From assembly GCA_009837815.1 (NCBI GenBank), contig VXSV01000007.1, positions 1-35,626 on the forward strand: DNA of 35,626 nucleotides, in the 5' to 3' direction. Of this stretch, positions 8,895-16,929 are shown in pieces; the stretch's first letter is position 1, and each line of letters begins with the position of its first letter. The notes beneath the pieces were generated by a model that made no database searches, had not been told where the DNA came from, and saw only the letters and a list, made by a program, of their open reading frames with translations. This stretch comes from Acidimicrobiia bacterium. Its GTDB lineage: Bacteria > Actinomycetota > Acidimicrobiia > Spongiisociales > ZC4RG35. The translations under genes and the position numbers were made by a program.

Positions 8895-8940
8895 CAAAGT
8901 GAAAAAGTTAAGCAAGTGAAAAAGTTCAAGAAAGTTAAAA
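8895..8940 (+). repeat. short A-rich tandem repeat, about 18-bp unit
   Basis: CAAAGTGAAAAAGTTAAG (8895-8912) is followed directly by CAAGTGAAAAAGTTCAAG (8913-8930) and a partial AAAGTTAAAA (8931-8940). The repeat is strikingly A-rich on the plus strand compared with its GC-rich surroundings. It sits in the 250-bp gap between the resection operon and the acyl-CoA ligase gene, where I see no gene. Confidence 0.7.
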
Positions 8941-9088
8941 GGGGCGGGGATGATCGTTCCGGCCGGACGCAGGCAGGTTGCGATTTATTGCACCACGCAA
9001 CCCGTGGGTGGTTGCTGACCTTCGACAACAACGTGGGAGGCTGACCGGTTTGCGCTGAGGAACGGATTGGGGCGGTAGCCTTGGGGCT

Positions 9089-10705
9089 ATGCCGCACATG
9101 ATGGATGACTTCCCGTTACTTCTTTCGACCCTCTATGACCGGGCGGTGCGCCTCTTTCCCGACCAGGAGATCGTCTCGGTCGAAGCGGACCGTTCGCGAA
9201 GTCGCACCACATACGCCGAGACCGACGAACGGGTCCGGCGCCTGGCCACCGCCCTGGACAGAAAGCTCGGAGTCGGCCCCGGACAGGCGGTGGGCACCTT
9301 TGCCTGGAACAACCAACGACACCACGAGTTGTACTGGGCCACCGCCAACACCGGCCGGATCTGTCACACCCTGAACATCAGACTGTTCGCCGACCAGCTC
9401 GAGTACGTGATCAATCACGGGGAAGACCAGGTGGTTTTCGTCGATCCCGATCTCGCCGGCCTCTTCGCTCCTATCGTTCCCCGGCTGAAGACGGTGAAGG
9501 CCTATGTGGTTATGGGCGGGGACGCCTCCGACTCCGGACTCCCGAACGCCATCTCCTATGAGGACCTGATCGGAGACGCAGAGCCGCACGGCGCCTGGCC
9601 GGAGCTATCCGAGCGCTCCCCGATGATGTTCTGCTACACCTCCGGCACCACCGGCGATCCCAAGGGAGTGGCCTACACCCAACGCTCCACATACATGCAC
9701 ATCATCTCCAACCTGGCGGCGGTCCACATCGGTCCTGAAGACAACGTGATGCCGATCGTGCCCATGTTCCACGCCTCCGCCTGGGGGTACCCGTTCATGG
9801 CCACCACCCAGGGCGCCAAACTGACCTATCCCGGGCCGGATCTGAGCGCGGCGGGCCTGGTGCCGCTCATCACCTCGGAAGGAGTCACCTTCTCGGCCGG
9901 GGTGCCCACCGTGATGCTGGGCATCAAGCAATACCTGGAGGAGCGCCCCGAGGCTGACATTTCCTCGCTGCGGGCCTTCCTGTGCGGAGGATCTGCCGTG
10001 CCCCGTTCCCTCATCGGGTGGTTCTGGAAGGACCAGGGGGTGCGCATAATCCAGGGCTGGGGGATGACCGAGACCAACCCGGTGGCCAGCATCGCTCTCC
10101 TCAAACCTCACATGATGGACTGGGACTTCGAGCGACAACTGGACGTCATGGAGACCGCCGGTCTTCCCACCGCCGGCCTGCAGGTCAAGATCGTGGACGA
10201 CGAGGGACGACGGCTCCCCGAGGACGGAGAAGCGTTCGGAGAGCTCCTGATCCGCGGTCCTTGGGTCACCGCCGAGTACTACAACGACCAGAGATCGCCC
10301 CAATCGTTCCAGGACGGATGGCTCCGCACCGGAGACGTGTGCAAGATCACTCCCGAGGGATACGTTCGCATCACCGACCGGGCGAAGGATTTGATCAAGT
10401 CGGGCGGGGAGTGGATCTCTTCGGTCGACCTGGAGAACCGGTTGATGGCCCACCCGCAGGTGGCAGAGGCGGCCGTGGTGGGCGCCTCCCACGACAGGTG
10501 GCAGGAGCGGCCGGTGGCGCTGGTGGTCGCCAGGGAAGGATCGGATGTGACCGAAGCGGAACTGCTTGACTACCTTCGTCCGCATTTCGTGTCGTGGTGG
10601 CTGCCCGACCGGGTCATCTTCATAGACGAGGTCCCCAAGACCGGGACCGGAAAGTTCGACAAGAAAGTTCTGCGAGACGCCCACTGGAACGTGCTGTCAG
10701 AGTGA
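9089..10705 (+). CDS. fatty acyl-CoA ligase (AlkK/FadD-like, AMP-forming)
   Basis: ANL-superfamily adenylate-forming enzyme of 538 aa, expected to activate a medium- or long-chain fatty acid to its CoA thioester via an acyl-AMP. Visible motifs are YTSGTTGDPKG (183-193, phosphate loop), GWGMTETNP (323-331), WLRTGD near 410, and a C-terminal PKTGTGKFDKK (516-526) carrying the catalytic Lys. The N-terminus (MDDFPLLLSTLYDRA) and HTLNIRLF resemble the AlkK-type branch. The start could be the first ATG or either of two in-frame ATGs 9 and 12 nt downstream; no clear ribosome site decides. It is followed 6 bp later by a small membrane protein and then fabI. Chain-length preference cannot be read from the sequence. 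Confidence 0.88.
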   Translation: MPHMMDDFPLLLSTLYDRAVRLFPDQEIVSVEADRSRSRTTYAETDERVRRLATALDRKLGVGPGQAVGTFAWNNQRHHELYWATANTGRICHTLNIRLFADQLEYVINHGEDQVVFVDPDLAGLFAPIVPRLKTVKAYVVMGGDASDSGLPNAISYEDLIGDAEPHGAWPELSERSPMMFCYTSGTTGDPKGVAYTQRSTYMHIISNLAAVHIGPEDNVMPIVPMFHASAWGYPFMATTQGAKLTYPGPDLSAAGLVPLITSEGVTFSAGVPTVMLGIKQYLEERPEADISSLRAFLCGGSAVPRSLIGWFWKDQGVRIIQGWGMTETNPVASIALLKPHMMDWDFERQLDVMETAGLPTAGLQVKIVDDEGRRLPEDGEAFGELLIRGPWVTAEYYNDQRSPQSFQDGWLRTGDVCKITPEGYVRITDRAKDLIKSGGEWISSVDLENRLMAHPQVAEAAVVGASHDRWQERPVALVVAREGSDVTEAELLDYLRPHFVSWWLPDRVIFIDEVPKTGTGKFDKKVLRDAHWNVLSE

Positions 10706-10711
10706 CACCCG

Positions 10712-11089
10712 ATGTCATCTCTGGTTCAACTCCACACCACCCTGGGCTGGTGGGTGGCCGGCGCCACCGGCCTGGTGGGTCTGTGGGGAGTGGCGCTGGC
10801 GATTTCTCGCCGACCACCGGGACGCGCCTTTCACTCAATGGTCGGGACGGTGATCGCCGCCATGACCGGACAGGTCCTCCTGGGCCTCCTGGCCTTGAAC
10901 CTGGCCACCACCCGGGCGCCGGGAAGCCAACACATCTTCTACGGGGTGCTGGTGCTGTTCACCTTCGCCTTCGCCTACATCTACCGCGAGACCCTGCGCA
11001 GACGGCCCGGGCTGTATGTCGGCCTGCTCCTGTTGTTCGTGATGGGGCTGGGAATCAGGGGAATCCAGACTTTCGGCGGCTCATTCTGA
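10712..11089 (+). CDS. small four-helix membrane protein, function unknown
   Basis: 125 aa, nearly all hydrophobic, with four predicted transmembrane segments at about 9-31, 44-65, 72-92 and 99-118 joined by short Arg-rich loops (SRRPPGR, RETLRRRPG). It contains scattered histidines near membrane edges (His8, His41, His74), but I cannot assign a cofactor or family. The ATG lies 6 bp after the acyl-CoA ligase stop, and fabI starts 19 bp downstream, so it is probably co-transcribed with lipid genes. A role in lipid or envelope metabolism is only suggested by context. Confidence 0.75.
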   Translation: MSSLVQLHTTLGWWVAGATGLVGLWGVALAISRRPPGRAFHSMVGTVIAAMTGQVLLGLLALNLATTRAPGSQHIFYGVLVLFTFAFAYIYRETLRRRPGLYVGLLLLFVMGLGIRGIQTFGGSF

Positions 11090-11108
11090 GGGGAGCGGGA
11101 GCGTAGAA

Positions 11109-11918
11109 GTGTTGCTGGAAGGCAAACGCCTGCTAATCACCGGAGTGCTCACCTCCGACTCGATCGCCTGGCACGTCGCCCGGCTGGCCCAGCAGGAGGG
11201 GGCGGAGGTCGTGGCTACCGGGTTCGGGCGGGCGATGAGGCTCACCCAGCGGTCCGTGAAGCGTCTCCCCAACCCATGTGCGGTCTATGAACTCGACATC
11301 AACGAACCGGACCACCTGGAGGCGCTCCGCGCCGAGTTGGACTCCCGGTGGGGTGGCCTGGACGGCGCCCTTCACGCCATCGCCTTCGCTCCCGCGGACT
11401 CCCTGGGAGGCAACTTTCTCACCGCCCCCGCCGAGAGCGCCGCTATCGCATTCCAGACCTCTGCTTTCTCCTACAAGGCGCTGGCGGTGGGAATGCTCCC
11501 TCTCTTGCAGGCGGCCGGGGGAGGATCGCTGGTGACCCTGGACTTCGACAACACCCAGGCCTGGCCCGCTTACGACTGGATGGGAGTGGCGAAAGCCGCG
11601 CTGGAGGCGATAACCAGGTATCTCGCCCGGGACCTGGGCCGGTACGGGGTGCGGGTCAACGCCGTCTCCGCCGGGCCGCTCGGCACGGTGGCCGCCAAGT
11701 CGATCCCGGGCTTCTCCGTCTTCGAGGAGGTGTGGAACGACCGGGCCCCCCTCCGCTGGGACACCGCCGATCCCGACCCGGTGGCCCGGATGGTGTGTCT
11801 GCTGCTGTCCGATTGGATGCCCATGACCACCGGCGAGATAGTCCATGTCGACGGGGGATTCCATGCCGTGGCGGTCGGCACCCCCGACAAGGCGGAAGCG
11901 GTCGAGGAGCCCGAGTGA
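11109..11918 (+). CDS. fabI: enoyl-[acyl-carrier-protein] reductase, InhA/FabI type
   Basis: NADH-dependent short-chain dehydrogenase that reduces trans-2-enoyl-ACP in the last step of each fatty-acid elongation cycle; 269 aa. The nucleotide-binding motif is ITGVLTSDSIA (10-20), typical of FabI rather than classic SDRs. The catalytic pair is Tyr155 and Lys162 in YDWMGVAKAA, close to the InhA pattern Y-x-W-M-x-V-A-K. LVTLDFDNTQAWPAYDW also mirrors InhA. Translation starts at GTG (11109); an upstream GGGAGCGGGAG stretch may serve as ribosome site. The stop overlaps the GTG of the next gene. Because it is InhA-like, it is a natural point of interest for isoniazid- or triclosan-type binding, but no resistance claim can be made. 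Confidence 0.93.
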   Translation: MLLEGKRLLITGVLTSDSIAWHVARLAQQEGAEVVATGFGRAMRLTQRSVKRLPNPCAVYELDINEPDHLEALRAELDSRWGGLDGALHAIAFAPADSLGGNFLTAPAESAAIAFQTSAFSYKALAVGMLPLLQAAGGGSLVTLDFDNTQAWPAYDWMGVAKAALEAITRYLARDLGRYGVRVNAVSAGPLGTVAAKSIPGFSVFEEVWNDRAPLRWDTADPDPVARMVCLLLSDWMPMTTGEIVHVDGGFHAVAVGTPDKAEAVEEPE

Positions 11919-12679
11919 GAGCCGCGCCCCTCCGGGCGCTGGCCGGCGGCGCCCTGACGGCCCGCTTCTTCGGGGATGATCCTCCCAGGGTCATGGCCCT
12001 GCACGGGTGGGGAAGGGACAGCTCCGACTTCAGCGAGGTCCTGGATGGGATCGCGGCGTTCGCCTTCGACTTGCCGGGATTCGGGTCCTCTCCTCCTCCT
12101 GACGGGGTGTGGGGCGCCGATGAGTACGCCCAGCGGATCATCCCGGTCCTGGACGAGATGGCCTCTCCCATGCTGGTGCTCGGTCACTCCTTCGGGGGGC
12201 GGGTGGCGGTCTGCCTGGCGGCCCGGAGACCCGACCTGGTGTCGGGGCTGATCCTGACCGGGGCGCCGCTGGTGGGAGGCGTTCGCAGGTCACGGCCCGG
12301 CCGCGTCTACCGCCTGGCCCGCTGGGGAAACCGTCGCGGGCTGATCTCCGACGCGCGCATGGAGTTGCTGAAGCGCCGACATGGATCAAGCGACTACCGG
12401 ACGGCCCGGGGCGTGATGCGCGACGTGCTGGTCAAAGTCGTGAACGAGTCGTACGAGGAGCAACTCGACGCCCTGTCTGTTGCCGTCCACCTGGTGTGGG
12501 GAGCACAAGACACAGAGGTCCCGATGGAGCGGGCCCGGCAGGCCTACCGGCGGCTGAGGGACGGCGGCTGCGAAGTCCGGCTCCGGGAAGTCGACGGGGC
12601 CGGACACGACCTGCCCCTTTCCCGGCCCGACATACTCGGGGAAGCAATCCTGGTGATGCTGGAAGGAACCGGCCCGTGA
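11915..12679 (+). CDS. alpha/beta-fold hydrolase
   Basis: 254 aa when read from the GTG at 11915, which overlaps the fabI stop; the longer ORF-track entry from 11348 is a shadow of fabI. Oxyanion-hole motif HGWG (30-33), nucleophile elbow GHSFGG (90-95, Ser92), acid in WGAQDTEVP (Asp199) and histidine in GAGHDLPL (His231) form a complete catalytic triad. Substrate is unknown; an esterase, thioesterase or lipase-like role would fit the lipid context. The stop overlaps the GTG of the MurF-like gene, so translation of fabI, hydrolase and ligase is probably coupled. Confidence 0.87.
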   Translation: MRAAPLRALAGGALTARFFGDDPPRVMALHGWGRDSSDFSEVLDGIAAFAFDLPGFGSSPPPDGVWGADEYAQRIIPVLDEMASPMLVLGHSFGGRVAVCLAARRPDLVSGLILTGAPLVGGVRRSRPGRVYRLARWGNRRGLISDARMELLKRRHGSSDYRTARGVMRDVLVKVVNESYEEQLDALSVAVHLVWGAQDTEVPMERARQAYRRLRDGGCEVRLREVDGAGHDLPLSRPDILGEAILVMLEGTGP

Positions 12680-14196
12680 ACCCGTGGGAGTGGGCGGTGA
12701 TTGTGAGTTGCGGCGCGGCGTCCGTGCCGGCCGGGCTTCGCTGGCTGAGAATCGCCCAGCGGGAACACTACCTTCCCCCCGCCGTGGGCCGCTTCTCGGC
12801 AAGATGGTGGACAGCGGGCTACCCCAACCTGGCACTGGCCGCCGCCGCCATTGTCGCTGCCGCAGCCGAGTGGTCATGGACCGGTGCGGGCATAATCACC
12901 GCGGTCATAGAAGGGCATGGACCCTTAGGGTTGAAAGTAAGAGGGCATACCGGTCCGCTGGTGTGGACAAAACGGCTGGTCCGGGCAGCGATCACTACCG
13001 CGGTGCTGATGGCGGCGGTGCTTTCCTGGTCCGCCGCCGCCGGTCGGGCAGGCATAGCGGCCACCGGCCTGGTGGTCATGCCGGTCATCGTGGACCTCGC
13101 CCTGGCCATCAACCTCCCCCTGGAGAGGGCCCTCAGCGAAAAATGGGTCACCGCGGCCACCGCCCGACTTGCTCGGGTTGCGCCGCGGGTGGTGGCGATC
13201 ACCGGTTCCTACGGCAAGACCTCCACCAAGCTGTATTTGGCCCACCTCCTGGAGGGCCGGGCCCGGGTTGTGGCCAGCCCGGCCAGCTTCAACAACCGCC
13301 TGGGGCTGGCCAGAGCCATCAACGAACGTCTTTCGCCGGGGACCGAGATCTTCATTGCAGAGATGGGCACGTACGGGCCGGGCGAGATTGCCGAGATGTG
13401 CACATGGATTCCCCCCGACGTAGCGGTGATCACCGCCATCGGACCGGTCCACCTGGAGAGGATGCGCACCGAAGAGCGGATACTGGCCGCCAAGAGGGAG
13501 ATACTGGCCCCGGACGCCACCGCGGTGATCGGCGTCGACCATCCGGGGCTGGAGCGACTGGCGGACAGCGAATCCCGGGCGGGTCGGAGAGTCATAAGCT
13601 GCTCGGGCGGCGGGCGGCGAGGCGAGGTGGCTGTCGACCCCGGGACCGGGGAGGTCACCGTGAAAGGCAGTCCGATCGGAGAAGTCGACCTCCACGCCCA
13701 TCATCCGATGAATGTCGCGGCGGCTGTGGGCGCCGTCCTCGCCCTGGGAATGGACCCGAATGAGACGGCGACCCGGTTGGACACTCTCCCCTCGCCCGAC
13801 CATCGGCTGGCCACCGTCGTCAACGACCAGGGGATCACCGTCATTGACGACACCTTCAACGCCAACCCGGAAGGCGCCCGCGCCGCGCTTCGACGCCTGG
13901 TGGAGAATTCATCCCCCGGCGGGAAGCGGGTGGTGGTGACGCCCGGTCTGGTGGAGATGGGCTCCCGCCGGCGTGTCGAGAACCGGGCCCTGGGCGAGGC
14001 GGCGGCCGGGGCCGGCACACACCTGCTGGTGGTGGGCCGCACCAACCGCCGGGCCCTGCTGGAAGGCGCCCGCAAGGGGCAGGCGGCGGTGTTAGTGTTG
14101 GACAACCGGATGCAGGCGGTCCGCTGGGCGCGGGCCAATCTCGACCGGGGCGATACGATCCTCTATGAAAACGACCTCCCCGATCACTACCCATAA
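12676..14196 (+). CDS. membrane-anchored MurF-like Mur ligase
   Basis: 506 aa from the GTG at 12676 (overlapping the hydrolase stop). The first ~150 residues hold about four hydrophobic segments (about 5-22, 51-70, 104-119, 125-147). From about 165 a Mur ligase begins: ATP loop GSYGKTST (177-184), EMGTYGPGEI (229-238), a HHPMNVAAA motif, then the MurF-like DDTFNANPEG and a C-terminal domain ending ENDLPDHYP. The usual soluble N-terminal UDP-sugar-binding domain of MurF is replaced by the membrane part. MurF joins D-Ala-D-Ala to the UDP-MurNAc tripeptide; the Ddl gene next door makes D-Ala-D-Ala, which supports a peptidoglycan role. A PgsB/CapB-like amide ligase is the main alternative. Confidence 0.8.
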   Translation: MNPWEWAVIVSCGAASVPAGLRWLRIAQREHYLPPAVGRFSARWWTAGYPNLALAAAAIVAAAAEWSWTGAGIITAVIEGHGPLGLKVRGHTGPLVWTKRLVRAAITTAVLMAAVLSWSAAAGRAGIAATGLVVMPVIVDLALAINLPLERALSEKWVTAATARLARVAPRVVAITGSYGKTSTKLYLAHLLEGRARVVASPASFNNRLGLARAINERLSPGTEIFIAEMGTYGPGEIAEMCTWIPPDVAVITAIGPVHLERMRTEERILAAKREILAPDATAVIGVDHPGLERLADSESRAGRRVISCSGGGRRGEVAVDPGTGEVTVKGSPIGEVDLHAHHPMNVAAAVGAVLALGMDPNETATRLDTLPSPDHRLATVVNDQGITVIDDTFNANPEGARAALRRLVENSSPGGKRVVVTPGLVEMGSRRRVENRALGEAAAGAGTHLLVVGRTNRRALLEGARKGQAAVLVLDNRMQAVRWARANLDRGDTILYENDLPDHYP

Positions 14197-14223
14197 ACGG
14201 GACGCTCTCTCTGGAGTCGGTCG

Positions 14224-15294
14224 GTGACGCGGGTCGCCACCGCGTTCGGCGGTCCTTCCCCGGAGCACGACGTAAGCGTCTCCACCGGGCTGCAGGCGGC
14301 TCGGGTCCTTCCCCAATCGGACTCTCTCTACTGGTCTCTCACCGGCGATTGGTATCTCGTCCCCTCTGATCTGGAACTCTCCGACTTCGCAGACGGCGTC
14401 CCCCGCAAAGCCCGACGCCTGGACTTGGTGGCCGCCACCGGAGGGGGATACCGAATGGGACGCAAGCGCCTCGAATACGACGTGGTCGTCAACTGCTTCC
14501 ACGGCGGCCCCGGCGAGGACGGGACAGTGCAAGGAATCTGGGATATGGCAGGCATCTGCTACACCGGCCCCGGACAGGGACCGTCCTGCCTGGGAATGGA
14601 CAAGCTGATCTTCTCGGCGGCTGTGCGGGCGGCGGGAATGGCCACCTTGGATCGGAGACTGGTGACTCCGCGGTCCGCTCCCGACTTCGATCCGCCCTAC
14701 ATCATGAAACCCCGAAGCGGAGGCTCATCGATCGGGATCGTGATCGTGGACGACTACCACACCGCCCTGGCCGTCGCCGAGTCCTCCCCCCACATGGCGG
14801 AGGGAGCGGTGATCGAGCCCTACCTGGAGGGCGCCGCCGATCTCCAGATCGGCGTGCGCCGCTATCCGGCGGTGGAGGTGTCCGCCATCGAGGAGCCTGT
14901 CCGTTCAGACCGCCGGGAGATCCTCACCTATCAGGAGAAGTACCTGGCCTGGGGGGATGCACCGGCAGGAGACCGGCGGGTTCCCGCCGATCTGTCGGAC
15001 TCGCTGGCAGACAGGATCCGCACCCAGGCGGTGGCAGTGGCGGAACTGGTGGGAATCCGGGGTGTCTCACGGGTGGACTTCCTGGCCCACCACGGCAATC
15101 TGTACGTGAACGAGATCAACACTCTCCCCGGCAGCCTGGCCGCCTACCTGTGGATCGACCCTCCCCGCAGCCGCGGGGAACTGATCGAGGACATGATCGC
15201 CGAAGCGCTGGCCCATCCCCGGGTGTTCAACACGGCGGGCGCAGACGGCGCCGCCCTGCGAGGCGGGGGCGCCATCGCCGCCAAACTGGCTTAG
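14224..15294 (+). CDS. ddl: D-alanine--D-alanine ligase
   Basis: ATP-grasp ligase of 356 aa that joins two D-alanines for peptidoglycan. Motifs are FGGPSPEHDVSVSTG near the N-terminus, HGGPGEDGTVQG (substrate and ATP site), KPRSGGSSIGI (ATP-grasp loop) and the C-terminal VNEINTLPGSLA with metal ligands. Start is GTG at 14224, 27 nt after the MurF-like gene, with GGAG upstream. Pairing with a MurF-like ligase is typical. I cannot tell from sequence alone whether it would accept D-Ala or another second substrate; the closing motif looks normal for D-Ala-D-Ala ligases. Confidence 0.92.
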   Translation: MTRVATAFGGPSPEHDVSVSTGLQAARVLPQSDSLYWSLTGDWYLVPSDLELSDFADGVPRKARRLDLVAATGGGYRMGRKRLEYDVVVNCFHGGPGEDGTVQGIWDMAGICYTGPGQGPSCLGMDKLIFSAAVRAAGMATLDRRLVTPRSAPDFDPPYIMKPRSGGSSIGIVIVDDYHTALAVAESSPHMAEGAVIEPYLEGAADLQIGVRRYPAVEVSAIEEPVRSDRREILTYQEKYLAWGDAPAGDRRVPADLSDSLADRIRTQAVAVAELVGIRGVSRVDFLAHHGNLYVNEINTLPGSLAAYLWIDPPRSRGELIEDMIAEALAHPRVFNTAGADGAALRGGGAIAAKLA

Positions 15295-15299
15295 CCCGC

Positions 15300-16703
15300 T
15301 CAGTCCTCCTCGCCGAACTCCTCGGGAACCAGCAGGAATTCCGGATAGGACTCGATTCCCAACTCCCCGGCGTCCTGGCCCAGTCGCTCGATGTCGGGTT
15401 CCACCCGCAGGCCCATCCAGCGGTCGAGAAGCCTCCAAACGACCGATGACACCACGAACACGAAGGCGCCGACGGCCAGTATGCCGACCAGCTGAACCCC
15501 CAACGGCGCCCCGCCGGTGACGCCGACTACCAGGGTTCCCCAGGCACCTGACATCAGGTGGGCAGGTATGGCGCCCACCACGTCGTCGACCTTGCGGTCC
15601 TCCAGGAACTTGATCCCTGCGACCACGATCAATCCGCCGACCGCGCCGATGAGGATCGACCAGTAGTGATCAACCAGATCCGGCCCGGCGGTTATGGCCA
15701 CCAACCCGGCGATGGCGCCGTTCAGGCCCGCGAACAGATCGATCCTTCCCAGCAGAGGCCGCGACACCAACAACGCCATCACCACTCCCCCGGCCGCGGC
15801 CAGATTGGTGTTGACCAGGACATTGCTCATCGCCACCGCATCCACGGCGCTTCCCAGCGCCAGCTGGGAACCACCGTTGAACCCGAACCAGCCCAGCCAG
15901 AGTATGAAGACTCCCAGCGTCACCATCAATACGTTGGAAGGGGGCGTCGGCTTTACGCTGCCGTCCTTTCGGAACTTGCCCAGTCGGGGACCGATGACCA
16001 GCACGCCGGCCAGGGCCGCCCATCCGCCCGTGCCGTGGACGATGGTGGACCCGGCGAAGTCACTGAATCCCATCTCGGCGAGCCAACCCCCGCCCCAGGT
16101 CCAGGCGCCGACGATCGGATAGATCACCCCGGTGAGAATCAGCACGAACACGAAGAAGGTCCACATCTTGACCCGCTCGGCGATTGCCCCCGAGACGATC
16201 GAGGCTGCGGTGGCCACGAACACCATCTGGAAGAACCAGTCGGACATGACCGCGTATCCGTTTCCGATCACGTCGGCCACCACATCGGCCGCCCCGTCGA
16301 GGAGGGCGATCTCAGCGGCGGACGACGAATAGAAGAGTTGGATCGAACCGATGACGCTGCCGACATCGACGTACATGAGGTTGTAGCCGATCGCGTAGTA
16401 GGCCAGGCCGGCGATCGAGTAGATGCCGATGTTCTTCAAACAGATCATCGACGAGTTCTTGCTGCGTACCGCCCCGGCCTCGAGCATCGTGAACCCGGCT
16501 GCCATCCACATGACCAGCCCTCCCCAGATAAGGAAGGCGAAAGTGTTGAAGACGAACTGTGACTCGCCCGAGACCATCTCCTGCGCTTTGGCCAGACCGG
16601 GTCGGAACAGTATGAACCCGAACACCAACAGGGCGATCATGCCGGCCACCACATGTGGTCTGCGCTTGTGGAGTCCCAAAGTTTCGCTGCTAACAAGGTC
16701 CAT
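15300..16703 (-). CDS. amt: ammonium transporter (Amt family)
   Basis: Polytopic inner-membrane channel for ammonium/ammonia, 467 aa. I start it at the ATG at 16703, preceded by GAGGAG with good spacing (AGAGGAGAAACGGCTCATG), rather than the longer ORF-track start. Residues about 17-42 look like a signal peptide ending AKAQE. Family signatures include FTMLEAGAVRSKN, ADWFFQMVFVATAASIVSGAIAER-like text, STIVHGTGGWAAL, LGWFGFNGGS, NTNLAAAGG and DDVVGAIPAHLMSGAWG, the last carrying a pore histidine. The cytoplasmic tail GLRVEPDIERLGQD fits PII-type regulation. No glnK neighbour is present. It converges with ddl, with 5 bp between stops. Confidence 0.95.
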   Translation of the reverse strand: MDLVSSETLGLHKRRPHVVAGMIALLVFGFILFRPGLAKAQEMVSGESQFVFNTFAFLIWGGLVMWMAAGFTMLEAGAVRSKNSSMICLKNIGIYSIAGLAYYAIGYNLMYVDVGSVIGSIQLFYSSSAAEIALLDGAADVVADVIGNGYAVMSDWFFQMVFVATAASIVSGAIAERVKMWTFFVFVLILTGVIYPIVGAWTWGGGWLAEMGFSDFAGSTIVHGTGGWAALAGVLVIGPRLGKFRKDGSVKPTPPSNVLMVTLGVFILWLGWFGFNGGSQLALGSAVDAVAMSNVLVNTNLAAAGGVVMALLVSRPLLGRIDLFAGLNGAIAGLVAITAGPDLVDHYWSILIGAVGGLIVVAGIKFLEDRKVDDVVGAIPAHLMSGAWGTLVVGVTGGAPLGVQLVGILAVGAFVFVVSSVVWRLLDRWMGLRVEPDIERLGQDAGELGIESYPEFLLVPEEFGEED

Positions 16704-16893
16704 GAGCCGTTTCTCCTCTAATCGCCGTTTACCCTGTCGATTGGCGCCCCTGTTGAGGCCCGCATTCCGCAATTCAGGTTAACACGCCGATCCAATCGGG
16801 CCGGTAATCCACACCGACTCTCCGGTTGTGACGAACATTGCCATCTCGGCGGCCCGCGACGCCCGCCCTCACCGGGCTCGAAGTCCGAATTCG

Positions 16894-16922
16894 TCGACTC
16901 GGGACGCCCCCCGGTTTAGACT
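16894..16922 (+). promoter_or_regulatory. promoter for a leaderless transcript (TCGACT-17-TAGACT)
   Basis: TCGACT (16894-16899) and TAGACT (16917-16922) are 17 bp apart, and the -10 box ends 7 nt before the ATG at 16930. No ribosome-binding site is visible. This matches the actinobacterial leaderless pattern in which transcription begins at the start codon. The 226-bp divergent gap from 16704 otherwise shows no gene. Confidence 0.55.
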
Positions 16923-16929
16923 CCGGCCC

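Noticed and set aside
9605-10684. 359-aa minus-strand ORF opposite the acyl-CoA ligase
   Set aside because: Antisense shadow, His/Gly/Asp-rich, no motif.
15558-16562. 334-aa plus-strand ORF opposite amt
   Set aside because: Antisense to a clear Amt transporter; Asp/His/Gln/Arg-rich shadow.
16704-16830. GlnR-type operator in front of amt
   Set aside because: GTTAAC with a nearby GGAA was noted, but the GTnAC-n6-GAAAC spacing does not fit.
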